Shown here: positions 25,702 through 33,746 of the stretch, in pieces
Numbering within the stretch: position 1 is the stretch's first letter
Layout: every line of letters starts with the position of its first letter
Assembly (NCBI GenBank): GCA_017409765.1
Contig: JAFQSA010000052.1
Coordinates: 1-51,961, forward strand
Direction: 5' to 3'
Length of the DNA: 51,961 bases
Source: Clostridia bacterium
GTDB taxonomy: Bacteria > Bacillota > Clostridia > Christensenellales > CAG-314
Position numbers and translations under genes: made by a program
Notes under the pieces: model-generated
Databases searched by the model: none
What the model saw: the letters and a program-made list of their open reading frames with translations, nothing else
What the model was told of the DNA's origin: nothing

Positions 25702-26745
25702 TCACTCGAACAGTTTGTCGATGGAATTTACCATGTTGCCATTTAGGTACAGTTCGATGTGGACATGCGATGGGTAGGTGTTGCTGTTGAGTGTGCCCAT
25801 GTCCGTTTTACTGTGCGAACAACTTGCCTCCCAGCGGGCTTCGGCGCCAACGTCCCCGCTGTTTACCGTGCCGATGACTTGCCCCTTTTTGACCGTGTCG
25901 CCCACCTTCAAATTGGAGTCTACCACCAAGTACTTGTACACGGCGGTGTAGCCATCGTTATTTGTGATGGAAACAGCGTATGGGTAGAGCAAGTCCTCGG
26001 TGATTTCCGTAACGGTTCCGCTAAACATTGCGTAGACCTTTGCACCCTCCTTGCCGTAGATATCGTAGCCGACGTGTGGGCCGTAGGTATTTAGCGTTTG
26101 GTTGTGGTAAAAGTCCTCGTTGTGAACAATCACTTGGCCATTTTCCACAGGGAAAGCAAAGTTTGTTTTGCCGTTGTTGGACAATGCGCCTACAACAAGG
26201 ATTGCTCCTACAACAACCACCAGCGCCACCGCCAATGCCACCAACAGTCTTGGCTTGATGGGTGTGGACTTTGGTTGCTTGGCAACAGCAGTTTTGCCGT
26301 GCGCAACGGTGCCGTAGTAGACGTCCGACAACTTGAGTTGAAAGGCGTTTGCAATGTCCACAAGCATCAAAGCATCCGGACAAATAACACCACGCTCCCA
26401 CTTGGAAACGGCATCCGCCCTTACGCCCAATTTGTCGGCAAACTCCGATTGGCTAAGTGCAAAGTTTTTGCGGATGTTGTGTATGGTTGTGGCAAGTTTT
26501 TCGGCGGAGAAAGTCTTGCTGGATGCAGGTGCGCCATCATCTTGCCCCAACAACGTTTCGATGGAAACATCCAGTTGTTTGCAAATGCTATCAAAGGTGC
26601 CGATGTCCGGCAGTACAATGCCCCGCTCCCACTTGGATACAGTTTGAAAATGCACCCCAAGTTTGTTGGCAAGTTGCTCCTGCGTGATGCCCCTTTCGGT
26701 ACGCAACCTTTTTAGTGTTTGATTGAAAGAATAACCTTTGTCCAT
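25702..26745 (-). CDS. Double XRE-HTH, transmembrane, M23 peptidase-domain protein
   Basis: The 347-residue protein has an unusual order. Two XRE/Cro-type helix-turn-helix domains come first (about 8-62, with TQEQLANKLGVHFQTVSKWERG; about 84-140, with SQSEFADKLGVRADAVSKWERG). A basic linker, one transmembrane helix (167-188) and an extracytoplasmic M23/LytM domain follow. The metallopeptidase ligands are present: HxxxD as H224 and D228, and HxH as H327 and H329. It could therefore be an active endopeptidase or a wall sensor relaying to DNA. The start ATG follows AAAGGTG. It is monocistronic. SpoIIQ-like proteins share the TM-M23 part but not the HTH part. Confidence 0.85.
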   Translation of the reverse strand: MDKGYSFNQTLKRLRTERGITQEQLANKLGVHFQTVSKWERGIVLPDIGTFDSICKQLDVSIETLLGQDDGAPASSKTFSAEKLATTIHNIRKNFALSQSEFADKLGVRADAVSKWERGVICPDALMLVDIANAFQLKLSDVYYGTVAHGKTAVAKQPKSTPIKPRLLVALAVALVVVVGAILVVGALSNNGKTNFAFPVENGQVIVHNEDFYHNQTLNTYGPHVGYDIYGKEGAKVYAMFSGTVTEITEDLLYPYAVSITNNDGYTAVYKYLVVDSNLKVGDTVKKGQVIGTVNSGDVGAEARWEASCSHSKTDMGTLNSNTYPSHVHIELYLNGNMVNSIDKLFE

Positions 26746-26815
26746 TAGTTTTACACCTTTTGTTTGAAAAGACGGATTTGGGTTACACCTGCTTTGTGCA
26801 ACTCCGTTTGGTAGT

Positions 26816-26844
26816 ATTATACCACCAAAGTTGGACGTTGTAAA
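26816..26844 (-). promoter_or_regulatory. Promoter of the HTH/M23 gene
   Basis: On the minus strand TTTACA, a 17-base spacer and TATAAT, about 70 bases before the start codon. Confidence 0.65.
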
Positions 26845-26886
26845 TACACAACAGCAAATTGTGGTGGCAAATGGTGTCCGTTTTGC

Positions 26887-26928
26887 ACAAAAACACACCA
26901 CGTGTGCGAGAAAAATAAATTTTGTTGG
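26887..26928 (+). repeat. Dispersed 42-bp repeat, copy 2
   Basis: Matches the copy at 24252-24293, including ACACACCACGTGTGCGAG; it lies in the spacer before a terminator, as copy 1 does. Confidence 0.7.
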
Positions 26929-26936
26929 CAAAAACA

Positions 26937-26970
26937 ACAAAGGCAAGCCGATTGACCTGCCTTTGTTTTA
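26937..26970 (-). terminator. Terminator of the 136-residue lipoprotein gene
   Basis: CAAAGGCA pairs with TGCCTTTG and is followed on the minus strand by TTGTTTTT. Confidence 0.7.
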
Positions 26971-26981
26971 GATGTTTACAT

Positions 26982-27392
26982 TTAGTTGGGAAGTTCGCCA
27001 TCAAGCGATACCGAAACGCTACCTTTGGTGCCTTCCGTCGCCTCGATTATGACGTACACCTTGTAGCCCTTTTCCACATAGCCACCGCGTGCTGTTACGC
27101 TTTGGCCAGCGGTTACCTTTGCCAATTGCTCCTTGACACCAAGAGCATCGTAGTACAAAGTTAGTTCCCCTTCCTCCACGGTGATGGAGTAGGCAATGTC
27201 CCCTTCGCCTGGCTCGGTGCGTCTAACCTTGAACACCATTGTGCCGGTAAGTCGATCGAACTTTGCCGAGCAACTGTTTGTTGTGTGGTTTGTTATTAAC
27301 ATGATTGCCTTGTAGGTACTGGTGTAGGGCTCGCAAGCCGTCAATGTTAGCAACATCACCAACAGTAGCACTACTGTCAAAAATTTTTTCAT
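26982..27392 (-). CDS. Small lipoprotein
   Basis: The 136-residue protein begins MKKFLTVVLLLVMLLTLTAC, a lipoprotein signal peptide with an LTAC lipobox, so it is anchored to the outer face of the membrane. The mature part is strand-rich (FDRLTGTMVFKVRR, KVYVIIEATEGTKGSVSVSLDGE), suggesting an immunoglobulin-like beta sandwich. No function is known. The start ATG follows AAAGGAG. It is a single gene with its own terminator. Confidence 0.75.
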   Translation of the reverse strand: MKKFLTVVLLLVMLLTLTACEPYTSTYKAIMLITNHTTNSCSAKFDRLTGTMVFKVRRTEPGEGDIAYSITVEEGELTLYYDALGVKEQLAKVTAGQSVTARGGYVEKGYKVYVIIEATEGTKGSVSVSLDGELPN

Positions 27393-27453
27393 ACGTGTAA
27401 CTCCTTTGCAAATTTTCTAATTTGGCTCTATCGTAAAAGATGGTTGATTGTCT

Positions 27454-27501
27454 GCCCTCTCAGTCAGCTAACGCTGACAGCTCTCCCAAAGTGAGAGCCC
27501 T
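27454..27501. repeat. Double-hairpin intergenic repeat
   Basis: GTCAGC-taac-GCTGAC is followed at once by GCTCTC-ccaaagt-GAGAGC, flanked by CCCTCT on one side and CCCTTTTT on the other. The text resembles an intergenic element I have seen in many gut Clostridia; that familiarity is from memory. Confidence 0.55.
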
Positions 27502-27572
27502 TTTTACATTCGCAGTCCTTTTGCTATGCAAAACAACTAGAGTTTGAAGTGCACCTTCAATTTCGTCAAACT

Positions 27573-28994
27573 CTACTCTTCCTCGCTAACGGCGGAAGTG
27601 ATTGTCTTTTTGGAGGACTCTTGGCTGTGCTTGTCAATTTTGCCGGCGCTCTTTTCGGTGGAGTGGGTAAGGTTACCTGCGCCACCAACACATCCGCCAA
27701 GACATGCCATGCCCTCGATAAAATTGCCATCAAGGATGCCTTTGTTGAGTTTCAACAATGCCAAGCGACACTCTTCAAGGCCGTTGCAAACAACCGGTTT
27801 CAAGTCGAAATTGACGTTTTGCTCCGCCATGGCTTGCGCTACCGCTTGACTTAGTCCGCCACTACGCGCAAAGATGCGACCAAACACCGATGCGTTGTCC
27901 AAGGGGGATTCCTCAAGTGTTGTCAGGTCCACGTCCTTGCTATCAAACAGCGCTTGTAGTTCCTCGAAGGTAAGCACGCAATCGACGTAGTCCTTTACGC
28001 CATCCAGTTGTGCCTCCGCCTTTTTGGCTGTGCATGGGCCAACAAAGATAACCTTGGCGGTTGCATCTTGTTGCTTGATGTGCTTTGCAAGCGTTGCCAT
28101 TGGGGAGAAGTTGTGGGAGATTTTGTCCACAAGTTGTGGAAAGTTGTTTTGTACGTACTTTACAAATGCAGGACAGCAGGAACTTGTCAAAACACCCTTT
28201 TGGGCAAGTTCTTGCGACTCGGCAAGGGCAACCATATCGGCGCCAAGGGCAGTTTCTACAACGTCACTAAAGCCCAATGCTTTCAAGCCGGAAACAACTT
28301 GGCCAAGTTTTGCGTGGGCAAATTGGCTGGCAATGGCTGGTGCAACAATAGCGTACACTTTGCCGTTGGTGTTTTGCGCGCTCTTCAACGTGTTGATGGC
28401 ATCAACAATGTAGGACTTGTCGGAAATGGCGCCAAATGGGCATTGGTAAACACACGCACCGCATTGAATGCACTTGTTTGCATCGATTGTTGCTTCCAAG
28501 TCGTCGTTCATGGAGATTGCCTTTACCTTGCAGGCATTTTGGCAGGGGCGCTTTCTGCTTACGATTGCCATGTAGGGGCAAACTTTGGCACAAGCACCGC
28601 ACTCGCGACACTTGGATTTATCGATGTGGGCAACGTGGTAGCCGTCAAAAGAGATTGCGCCAAACTTGCACACGTCTTCGCAACGGTGCATAAGGCAACC
28701 ACGGCAAGCATTGGTAACTTCGAAGCCACCAACAGGACACTCGTCGCAGGCAATTTCGATAACCTCGATCACGTTTGGATTGGATTTGTCGCCACCCAAC
28801 GCCAACTTTACGCGCTCGCCAAGGATTGCGCGCTCCTTGTAGACACAGCAACGCATGGTTGCTTTTTTGCCGGGGACAATCATCGCGGGAATATCCAAGA
28901 TGTTATCCAGCAGTTGGTCGTTCCAAGCAAGACGAGCCACTTCGCGTAGCACTTTGTACTTTAGGTGTTGAACTTTTGTATCAAATTTATGCAT
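27573..28994 (-). CDS. Monomeric [FeFe]-hydrogenase-like protein
   Basis: The 473-residue cytoplasmic protein has two [4Fe-4S] clusters of ferredoxin type (C129, C132, C135, C139 and C175, C178, C181, C185) plus further cysteines near 49-110. A hydrogenase H-cluster domain follows. The three H-cluster signatures are recognisable but modified: TSSCCPAF at 270-277, GPCTAKK at 319-325 and EGMACLGGCVGG at 427-438. All four H-cluster cysteines are kept. This pattern fits the poorly studied group B/C-like monomeric enzymes and not the bifurcating HydABC type, for which partner genes are missing here. Maturases HydEFG are not in the window. The start ATG follows GAGGAG. Confidence 0.85.
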   Translation of the reverse strand: MHKFDTKVQHLKYKVLREVARLAWNDQLLDNILDIPAMIVPGKKATMRCCVYKERAILGERVKLALGGDKSNPNVIEVIEIACDECPVGGFEVTNACRGCLMHRCEDVCKFGAISFDGYHVAHIDKSKCRECGACAKVCPYMAIVSRKRPCQNACKVKAISMNDDLEATIDANKCIQCGACVYQCPFGAISDKSYIVDAINTLKSAQNTNGKVYAIVAPAIASQFAHAKLGQVVSGLKALGFSDVVETALGADMVALAESQELAQKGVLTSSCCPAFVKYVQNNFPQLVDKISHNFSPMATLAKHIKQQDATAKVIFVGPCTAKKAEAQLDGVKDYVDCVLTFEELQALFDSKDVDLTTLEESPLDNASVFGRIFARSGGLSQAVAQAMAEQNVNFDLKPVVCNGLEECRLALLKLNKGILDGNFIEGMACLGGCVGGAGNLTHSTEKSAGKIDKHSQESSKKTITSAVSEEE

Positions 28995-29026
28995 AGTTAT
29001 CTCCTCAACGATACGTTTGTGCAACA

Positions 29027-29055
29027 ATTATACCACCACTTGCAAAATATTGCAA
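29027..29055 (-). promoter_or_regulatory. Promoter of the [FeFe]-hydrogenase-like gene
   Basis: On the minus strand TTGCAA, a 17-base spacer and TATAAT, about 33 bases before the start codon. Confidence 0.7.
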
Positions 29056-29099
29056 GACTTGATACCAAAGTGTAACGGGTGGGAAGAAAGTAAAAAGAG

Positions 29100-29134
29100 C
29101 AACAAAAAACCTCATCCGTTTGGATGAGGTTGTA
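29100..29134 (-). terminator. Terminator of the CoiA-like gene (copy 1 of a duplicated hairpin)
   Basis: AACCTCATCC pairs with GGATGAGGTT around GTTT and is followed on the minus strand by TTTTTTGTTGC. The same ~35-bp sequence recurs at 30061-30095, on the other side of this gene. Confidence 0.8.
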
Positions 29135-29151
29135 AATACGAAATAGTTAAT

Positions 29152-29946
29152 CTAAAATCTAAATCTTCTTCGAGTTTGCAATTTACGTTTTATGTAGATC
29201 GGCTCTCTGGTGGTTTGATTGATGTACTTTTTGTGCGCCATAAATATATCATTGATTGATAGAACATCATCCGCTCCGATTCCTAATGTCTTTAGCAAAT
29301 TTTCTCTTTTTATATAAAATGGATTTGTATCCCAAGGATCTATACTTTTGGGCTCAAATTTCTTTAAGAACAACAGTATATCTTCTTCTTGTTGTGGATT
29401 GGCGGGAACATCTGTCTTATATTCAATAAATACGCATACACCATTTAATGTAGGAATATGGAATTCTCGCCGTGCTCTTTTCCATTCCAAGGTCGTTAAA
29501 AAAGGATTTACAGTTTTATATGTTGTGTAACCACTCTTCACTTTGTTTTGAGAATCAAAAACCCATATTACCGTATAACCGCAAGCCAAATAAAAATTAT
29601 TCCTTTCCATTATTTCTGCGGCCGTTATTGGACTGTGCTGTAATTCAACAACAAATTTATTTATTAAAACATCTGCACGATGTTTTACGCCAAATTTTTC
29701 AACAACCACTTCTCGGCATTCTTCTGGAAATAAACATTGCCAATTATAATGCCATTCGCTCATATCGTGTTGCCAAGTGTCAAGACACTCCGCACCCTTT
29801 TTGTGGGCAAAATGTCGTTTGACCGCTAATGAATCTTTTGCTTTGATTATTAGTTTTTCTCCACAAATTGGGCAATAATATTGCTTTGACTTGTCTGCGT
29901 CGTTTATGTCAACACGTTTTTTGCTTTCATCATACGCTATAAACAT
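29152..29946 (-). CDS. CoiA-like competence nuclease-fold protein
   Basis: The 264-residue protein combines an N-terminal zinc finger (CPICG near residue 25, then KRHFAH and a Cys near 54) with a PD-(D/E)XK nuclease core. The core is read from RADVLINKFVVELQHSPITAAEIMERNNFY, where Asp and the ExQ motif are the usual catalytic residues. This order matches CoiA, which promotes recombination of incoming single-stranded DNA during competence; related proteins also occur on mobile elements. The start ATG follows GGAG. Codons are AT-rich compared with the hydrogenase gene, and the gene sits between two copies of one terminator, so acquisition by transfer is likely. Confidence 0.7.
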   Translation of the reverse strand: MFIAYDESKKRVDINDADKSKQYYCPICGEKLIIKAKDSLAVKRHFAHKKGAECLDTWQHDMSEWHYNWQCLFPEECREVVVEKFGVKHRADVLINKFVVELQHSPITAAEIMERNNFYLACGYTVIWVFDSQNKVKSGYTTYKTVNPFLTTLEWKRARREFHIPTLNGVCVFIEYKTDVPANPQQEEDILLFLKKFEPKSIDPWDTNPFYIKRENLLKTLGIGADDVLSINDIFMAHKKYINQTTREPIYIKRKLQTRRRFRF

Positions 29947-29979
29947 AAATTATCTCCAAATAATACTAGTTCAATCTAA

Positions 29980-30008
29980 AGTATAGCACAAAAAACATGG
30001 CCTTGCAA
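29980..30008 (-). promoter_or_regulatory. Promoter of the CoiA-like gene
   Basis: On the minus strand TTGCAA, a 17-base spacer and TATACT. Confidence 0.65.
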
Positions 30009-30060
30009 TAGGAAACATTCTTAATCGCAAAAGGTTGCCCTATCATACAACGGAATTTTT

Positions 30061-30106
30061 GCAACAAAAAACCTCATCCGTTTGGATGAGGTTGTGGTGG
30101 GGAGTA
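30061..30106 (-). repeat. Duplicated terminator plus 12-bp tRNA-Val 3'-end fragment
   Basis: The hairpin at 30061-30095 repeats the one at 29100. It is joined directly to TGGTGGGGAGTA (30095-30106), which equals the last 12 bases of the tRNA-Val gene at 35096-35107 in the same orientation. It looks like a decayed tRNA end with its terminator, or an attachment-site scar. Between 30107 and 30303 no gene is seen. Confidence 0.55.
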
Positions 30107-30303
30107 TTTGGTCTATAGCGAACGGAAAATGCGAACAATAAATAGACCTCTTTTATCCTATAAATTTTACAGCATAAACTCTGCTTGGTCTACAAATTGC
30201 CAAGCTTGTGCAACAATAGCAATCTAGGCAATATCAACATTCCAGCACAACAGCAGTACAAGTGATTTACCAGAGCAACATAAATACTTTGATAAACAAT
30301 AAA

Positions 30304-30332
30304 CAAGAGCAATCTATCAAAAGATTGCTCTT
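30304..30332 (-). terminator. Terminator of the lipid/redox operon
   Basis: CAAGAGCAATCTTTTGATAG folds back on AGATTGCTCTTG and is followed by TTTATTG on the minus strand, just after the YhhN stop. Confidence 0.75.
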
Positions 30333-30338
30333 GTTTTA

Positions 30339-31031
30339 TTACAAAGCGATGCTCAATGCAATTAGCAACAAACCAATAAAATAGAAGAAGCTGTTAGCTC
30401 TTACAATCCATTTGTTGTTTTTGATAATAAACTTATCAACAGTTAAGATAAAGTCGGAAATCATAAACATTACTGATCCGATGCCTAATACCAATGTTCT
30501 TACGGATGGCAACAAAATGATAGAGCCGATGCCGCAAGCACCATGTAGCATGATTGATGACAAGTAGAATGTCATTGGCATTTTCATCTTGCCCAACTTG
30601 AATACCTTTGGCCATTTGTTTGAAGCAAAGATAAAGCTTCCCAACATAAATGCCCAAATCAACAAAATCCAGTAGAAGTTAGTAAACTTCAAACCTGAAT
30701 CTACAAATAGTGTAAAGTAGTAAATTGCAAAGATAAAGTTACCTGCTAGGAAGTAGTCGCCGCCCCTGTTTAGGTCAAATACCAAGAAGATATCTCCCAA
30801 ATAAGCAAAGAACAATGCAATTAGGAAAATCAAATCGACACTTACAAATTGATAACCTTTTACAACATACGTAACAATGGCATATACCAGGTACATAGTA
30901 GCCATGATGTATTTGTTGATAGCGCGAATCCACAAATCCTTTTTGGTGGTTTTATCTGCAATATCGTGACCTGGTCTAGTAAAGAAATATGCAACTAGAA
31001 ATAAACAATAGATAATAATAAACGCAATCAT
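30339..31031 (-). CDS. YhhN/TMEM86-family membrane protein (lysoplasmalogenase-like)
   Basis: The 230-residue protein has about eight transmembrane helices and the two conserved acidic sites of the YhhN family: LGDIFLVFD near residue 80 and MISDFIL near 195. Animal TMEM86 members hydrolyse the vinyl-ether bond of lysoplasmalogens; bacterial members are mostly uncharacterised. It is the last of four genes. Its AGGAG ribosome binding site lies inside the end of the ferredoxin-reductase gene, one base separates the frames, and expression is presumably coupled. Together with the lipid-kinase-like and flavin genes it suggests membrane-lipid chemistry. Confidence 0.8.
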   Translation of the reverse strand: MIAFIIIYCLFLVAYFFTRPGHDIADKTTKKDLWIRAINKYIMATMYLVYAIVTYVVKGYQFVSVDLIFLIALFFAYLGDIFLVFDLNRGGDYFLAGNFIFAIYYFTLFVDSGLKFTNFYWILLIWAFMLGSFIFASNKWPKVFKLGKMKMPMTFYLSSIMLHGACGIGSIILLPSVRTLVLGIGSVMFMISDFILTVDKFIIKNNKWIVRANSFFYFIGLLLIALSIAL

Positions 31032-31032
31032 A

Positions 31033-32193
31033 CTAAATCATTTCTCCTGCTACAAATGGAGGTACATCAATTTCCAAATCGCTGTCGGGGTATGTGCAGC
31101 ATGGGTGAATGTAACCAAACTTTTTGTCAGCTGCTCGTCTTGACTCGTACTTTTCTGGAGTTGTAACCTCGCCTTTAACAAGTCGAGAGTGACAGAAACC
31201 ACAACTACCGGACTTACATCTAACTGGAGCAGCCAAGCCTGCTCTTTCCATAGCGCATACGAGAGTTTCGTTTTGGTATGCATCAACTACATACACTTGA
31301 TCTCTGATATGTACAGTCAACTTAAACACTTTTGGTTCAACAAATTGTCTATCGCCAATGGAGTTGTGTTCTTGACGGATACTATGTCTATCCAAACCGA
31401 GTTTAACAAATTCGTCTGTTACAAAGTTGTACATAGCATCTGGACCACACATAAATACACTGTATTTAGCTGGAACATATTTGCTGATTAGTTCTTTTGT
31501 GATAAATCCATGTTCGTATCCATCGACTTCTTCGTGAGATAAAACTGGAATAACCTTGATTTTTTCGTGTTTTACGGAGTCCAAGTCTATCAACAAATCA
31601 CTTCTTGTTCTAACACCATAGAACACGATCAAGTTGAAATCGTCGGAGCCTTCGATAATGCTCTTGATCATGGATATAAATGGAGTGATACCACTACCAC
31701 CGGCGATAGCTACGATAGTTTCTCTATCTCTAATGTTGTCGTAGTAGAAGTCGCCAGTAGGTTCGCCAACAACAACTTTGTCGCCAACTTTAGCTTCTTC
31801 CAACAAGTAAGCGGAGAACAAACCTGCTTTTTGAACGATAACTTCCATGATACCTTGCATAGCTTGGTATGGGGAGGAAGAAATGGAGTATGGTCTAGTG
31901 ATAAAGGAATCGCCAACTCTTGCAGAGATAGTGATAAATTGACCAGCTCTAAAGTAGGGGAATCTACCATTTTCACTTGTGGATTTAAGTGTGATAATTT
32001 TGCAGTTTCTGCCAATTTCCTTGGTGTCAACAATTTCCGCTGGAATTACATTTGGGTGCAACGCCTTGGACAATTCGTTTACGGCGTATGTTTTGGGAAG
32101 TGGAGTAGCTGGTGTGTTATCGATAATTCTACGACGATCGTTTGTCATTTCTTGGAAACGCTTGATATCATCTGGGTATTTCGAAAATAACAT
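31033..32193 (-). CDS. Ferredoxin-NAD(P)H reductase with C-terminal [2Fe-2S] ferredoxin
   Basis: The 386-residue protein has an FNR-type FAD domain (RPYSISSS near 110), an NAD(P)-binding domain (AIAGGSGITPF near 175, later MCGPDAMY) and a C-terminal plant-type ferredoxin domain (CKSGSCGFC near 332, last Cys in HPCCTYP). It would pass electrons from NAD(P)H through FAD to the [2Fe-2S] cluster, as in oxygenase or desaturase reductases. The likely acceptor is the CrtI-like flavoprotein encoded just upstream. The AAGGAGGG site lies in the last codons of that gene and one base separates the frames. Arg is mostly AGA, unlike the CGC-rich flanks. Confidence 0.88.
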   Translation of the reverse strand: MLFSKYPDDIKRFQEMTNDRRRIIDNTPATPLPKTYAVNELSKALHPNVIPAEIVDTKEIGRNCKIITLKSTSENGRFPYFRAGQFITISARVGDSFITRPYSISSSPYQAMQGIMEVIVQKAGLFSAYLLEEAKVGDKVVVGEPTGDFYYDNIRDRETIVAIAGGSGITPFISMIKSIIEGSDDFNLIVFYGVRTRSDLLIDLDSVKHEKIKVIPVLSHEEVDGYEHGFITKELISKYVPAKYSVFMCGPDAMYNFVTDEFVKLGLDRHSIRQEHNSIGDRQFVEPKVFKLTVHIRDQVYVVDAYQNETLVCAMERAGLAAPVRCKSGSCGFCHSRLVKGEVTTPEKYESRRAADKKFGYIHPCCTYPDSDLEIDVPPFVAGEMI

Positions 32194-32194
32194 T

Positions 32195-33727
32195 TTAGTG
32201 GCCCTCCTTTTTCATGTCTGACAAAGTTCTGCATGCTTCGTTATAGCCGGATTTGTATGAGCTTGGGAAGCCCAACAATCTTTCGCCAAAGCCACCACCA
32301 ATTCTTAAACCTGGAACAAATCTATCTTCTTCAACCATCATGATTCTGTTCAAAAGACCGTCTCTTGGTTGGGACTCGTAACCATAGATTACACCTTGAG
32401 GGTGTCCGCAGTATCTAGCATATGTTTGAGGAGTTGCAACGGCAATTTCTTCGATGTGCTCTTGCAAGCTTAGGCCCAAAGCTTCTTCAAATCTCTTTAG
32501 CATTGCCAAAGCAATTTGGTTTTTGTGTTTGTAGTAATCTTCTTCCTTTACATCCTTCCACACGTCAGCTGTAAACAATGTTGTACTGTACATAATTGTT
32601 GTACCCTTTGGAGAACAATTTGGATCAGCATTGTTCAATACACATGTAGCTTGACCGTAGTTTTCGTACATTGTTTTCATTTTTTTGTACATTTCGGTTG
32701 AATCTGAAGACTCGTAAACAAAATAGTTGTGGTCTGTTAGGCCCAATTCCTCGGGAGATTTGTTGAATGCATAGAAAGCCGTAAAACCTCTACCAGCCAA
32801 CTTACGTGAGTTGGTTAGTTTCAAAGCTCTTTCTGGAACGGCACTTTCGTCCAACAAACGACCATACACAACGTGTGGAGAGCAGTTAGCGATAACGTGC
32901 TTTGTTTCCACAACGCTACCGTCGCACAATCTTACACCACAAACGTGTCCTTCTTCGTCGGTAAGGATTTTTGTAACTTCTGTATTGAACCAGATGTCGC
33001 CACCCAATTCGTGAATGCGATTTTCAAGCGCCAAGGATATTTCGTGTGATTTCATCGAAGGGATTGCAGCACCGCCGATAATGTAACTGTAAATCATGTT
33101 GGCATAATGCAAGAAACTTAGGTTGTCGCCATCAGCACCCAAGTAGCACCAGTAGGCATTGAGGTTATCCACAATGATTTTGGGGTAGCCCAAAGCTTCG
33201 AAGGCTTCGTTTACTGTGTAGGAAGCACATCTTACATAGTCGCCATATTTTTCTACCAATACTTTTGGATCTGGCTTACCCTTGCTCTCAGCAAGGTAGT
33301 TCATTGCTTCTCTAATTTGTTGGCACAAAGACCAAAAATGTTGGATACATTTCTTTCCGTCTGGGTGCAATTTAGCGTTAGCTTCGGCAAATGCTTCCAA
33401 ACCAAAAGGCATGGTAAAGTCGTAACCTTCTTTCAAGGAAATCAAACGGTAAGCCTCTTTTAGTTGGATCCATTCAATTTTGTCGCCTACACCCAATTCG
33501 TTGAACAACAATCTTGCACTACCGGGATTTTCTGGCGTTTGAATGCCGTTAAATTCGTGCAATGATGCTTCGAACTCGAATCTGCCTCTTACAAAACTTG
33601 TAGCAAAACCACCTGGAATGTTGTGTTTTTCGCAAACCAAACATGTTTTTCCGGCACTTAGGATTTTAGCTGCAGCAGCAAGTCCGCCATTTCCAGCACC
33701 AATAACTACTACATCATATTTTCTCAT
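32195..33727 (-). CDS. CrtI/retinol-saturase-like FAD oxidoreductase
   Basis: The 510-residue protein starts with an FAD-binding Rossmann motif (VVVIGAGNGGLAAAAKI) and GGFATSFVRGRFEFE. It keeps the C-terminal FAD motif region (VPGLRIGGGFGERLLGFPSSYKSGYNEA). This fits the phytoene-desaturase/retinol 13,14-reductase superfamily, which oxidises or saturates C=C bonds of isoprenoid or other lipid chains. The substrate is not evident, and no carotenoid genes accompany it. The start ATG follows AAGGAAGG. The gene lies 19 bases behind the DAG-kinase-like gene and one base before the reductase that may power it. Confidence 0.85.
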   Translation of the reverse strand: MRKYDVVVIGAGNGGLAAAAKILSAGKTCLVCEKHNIPGGFATSFVRGRFEFEASLHEFNGIQTPENPGSARLLFNELGVGDKIEWIQLKEAYRLISLKEGYDFTMPFGLEAFAEANAKLHPDGKKCIQHFWSLCQQIREAMNYLAESKGKPDPKVLVEKYGDYVRCASYTVNEAFEALGYPKIIVDNLNAYWCYLGADGDNLSFLHYANMIYSYIIGGAAIPSMKSHEISLALENRIHELGGDIWFNTEVTKILTDEEGHVCGVRLCDGSVVETKHVIANCSPHVVYGRLLDESAVPERALKLTNSRKLAGRGFTAFYAFNKSPEELGLTDHNYFVYESSDSTEMYKKMKTMYENYGQATCVLNNADPNCSPKGTTIMYSTTLFTADVWKDVKEEDYYKHKNQIALAMLKRFEEALGLSLQEHIEEIAVATPQTYARYCGHPQGVIYGYESQPRDGLLNRIMMVEEDRFVPGLRIGGGFGERLLGFPSSYKSGYNEACRTLSDMKKEGH

Positions 33728-33746
33728 GTTTGAAAATCCTTCCTTA

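Noticed and set aside
28008..28949. 313-codon plus-strand frame opposite the hydrogenase-like gene
   Set aside because: Antisense shadow; the minus strand has all H-cluster and ferredoxin motifs.
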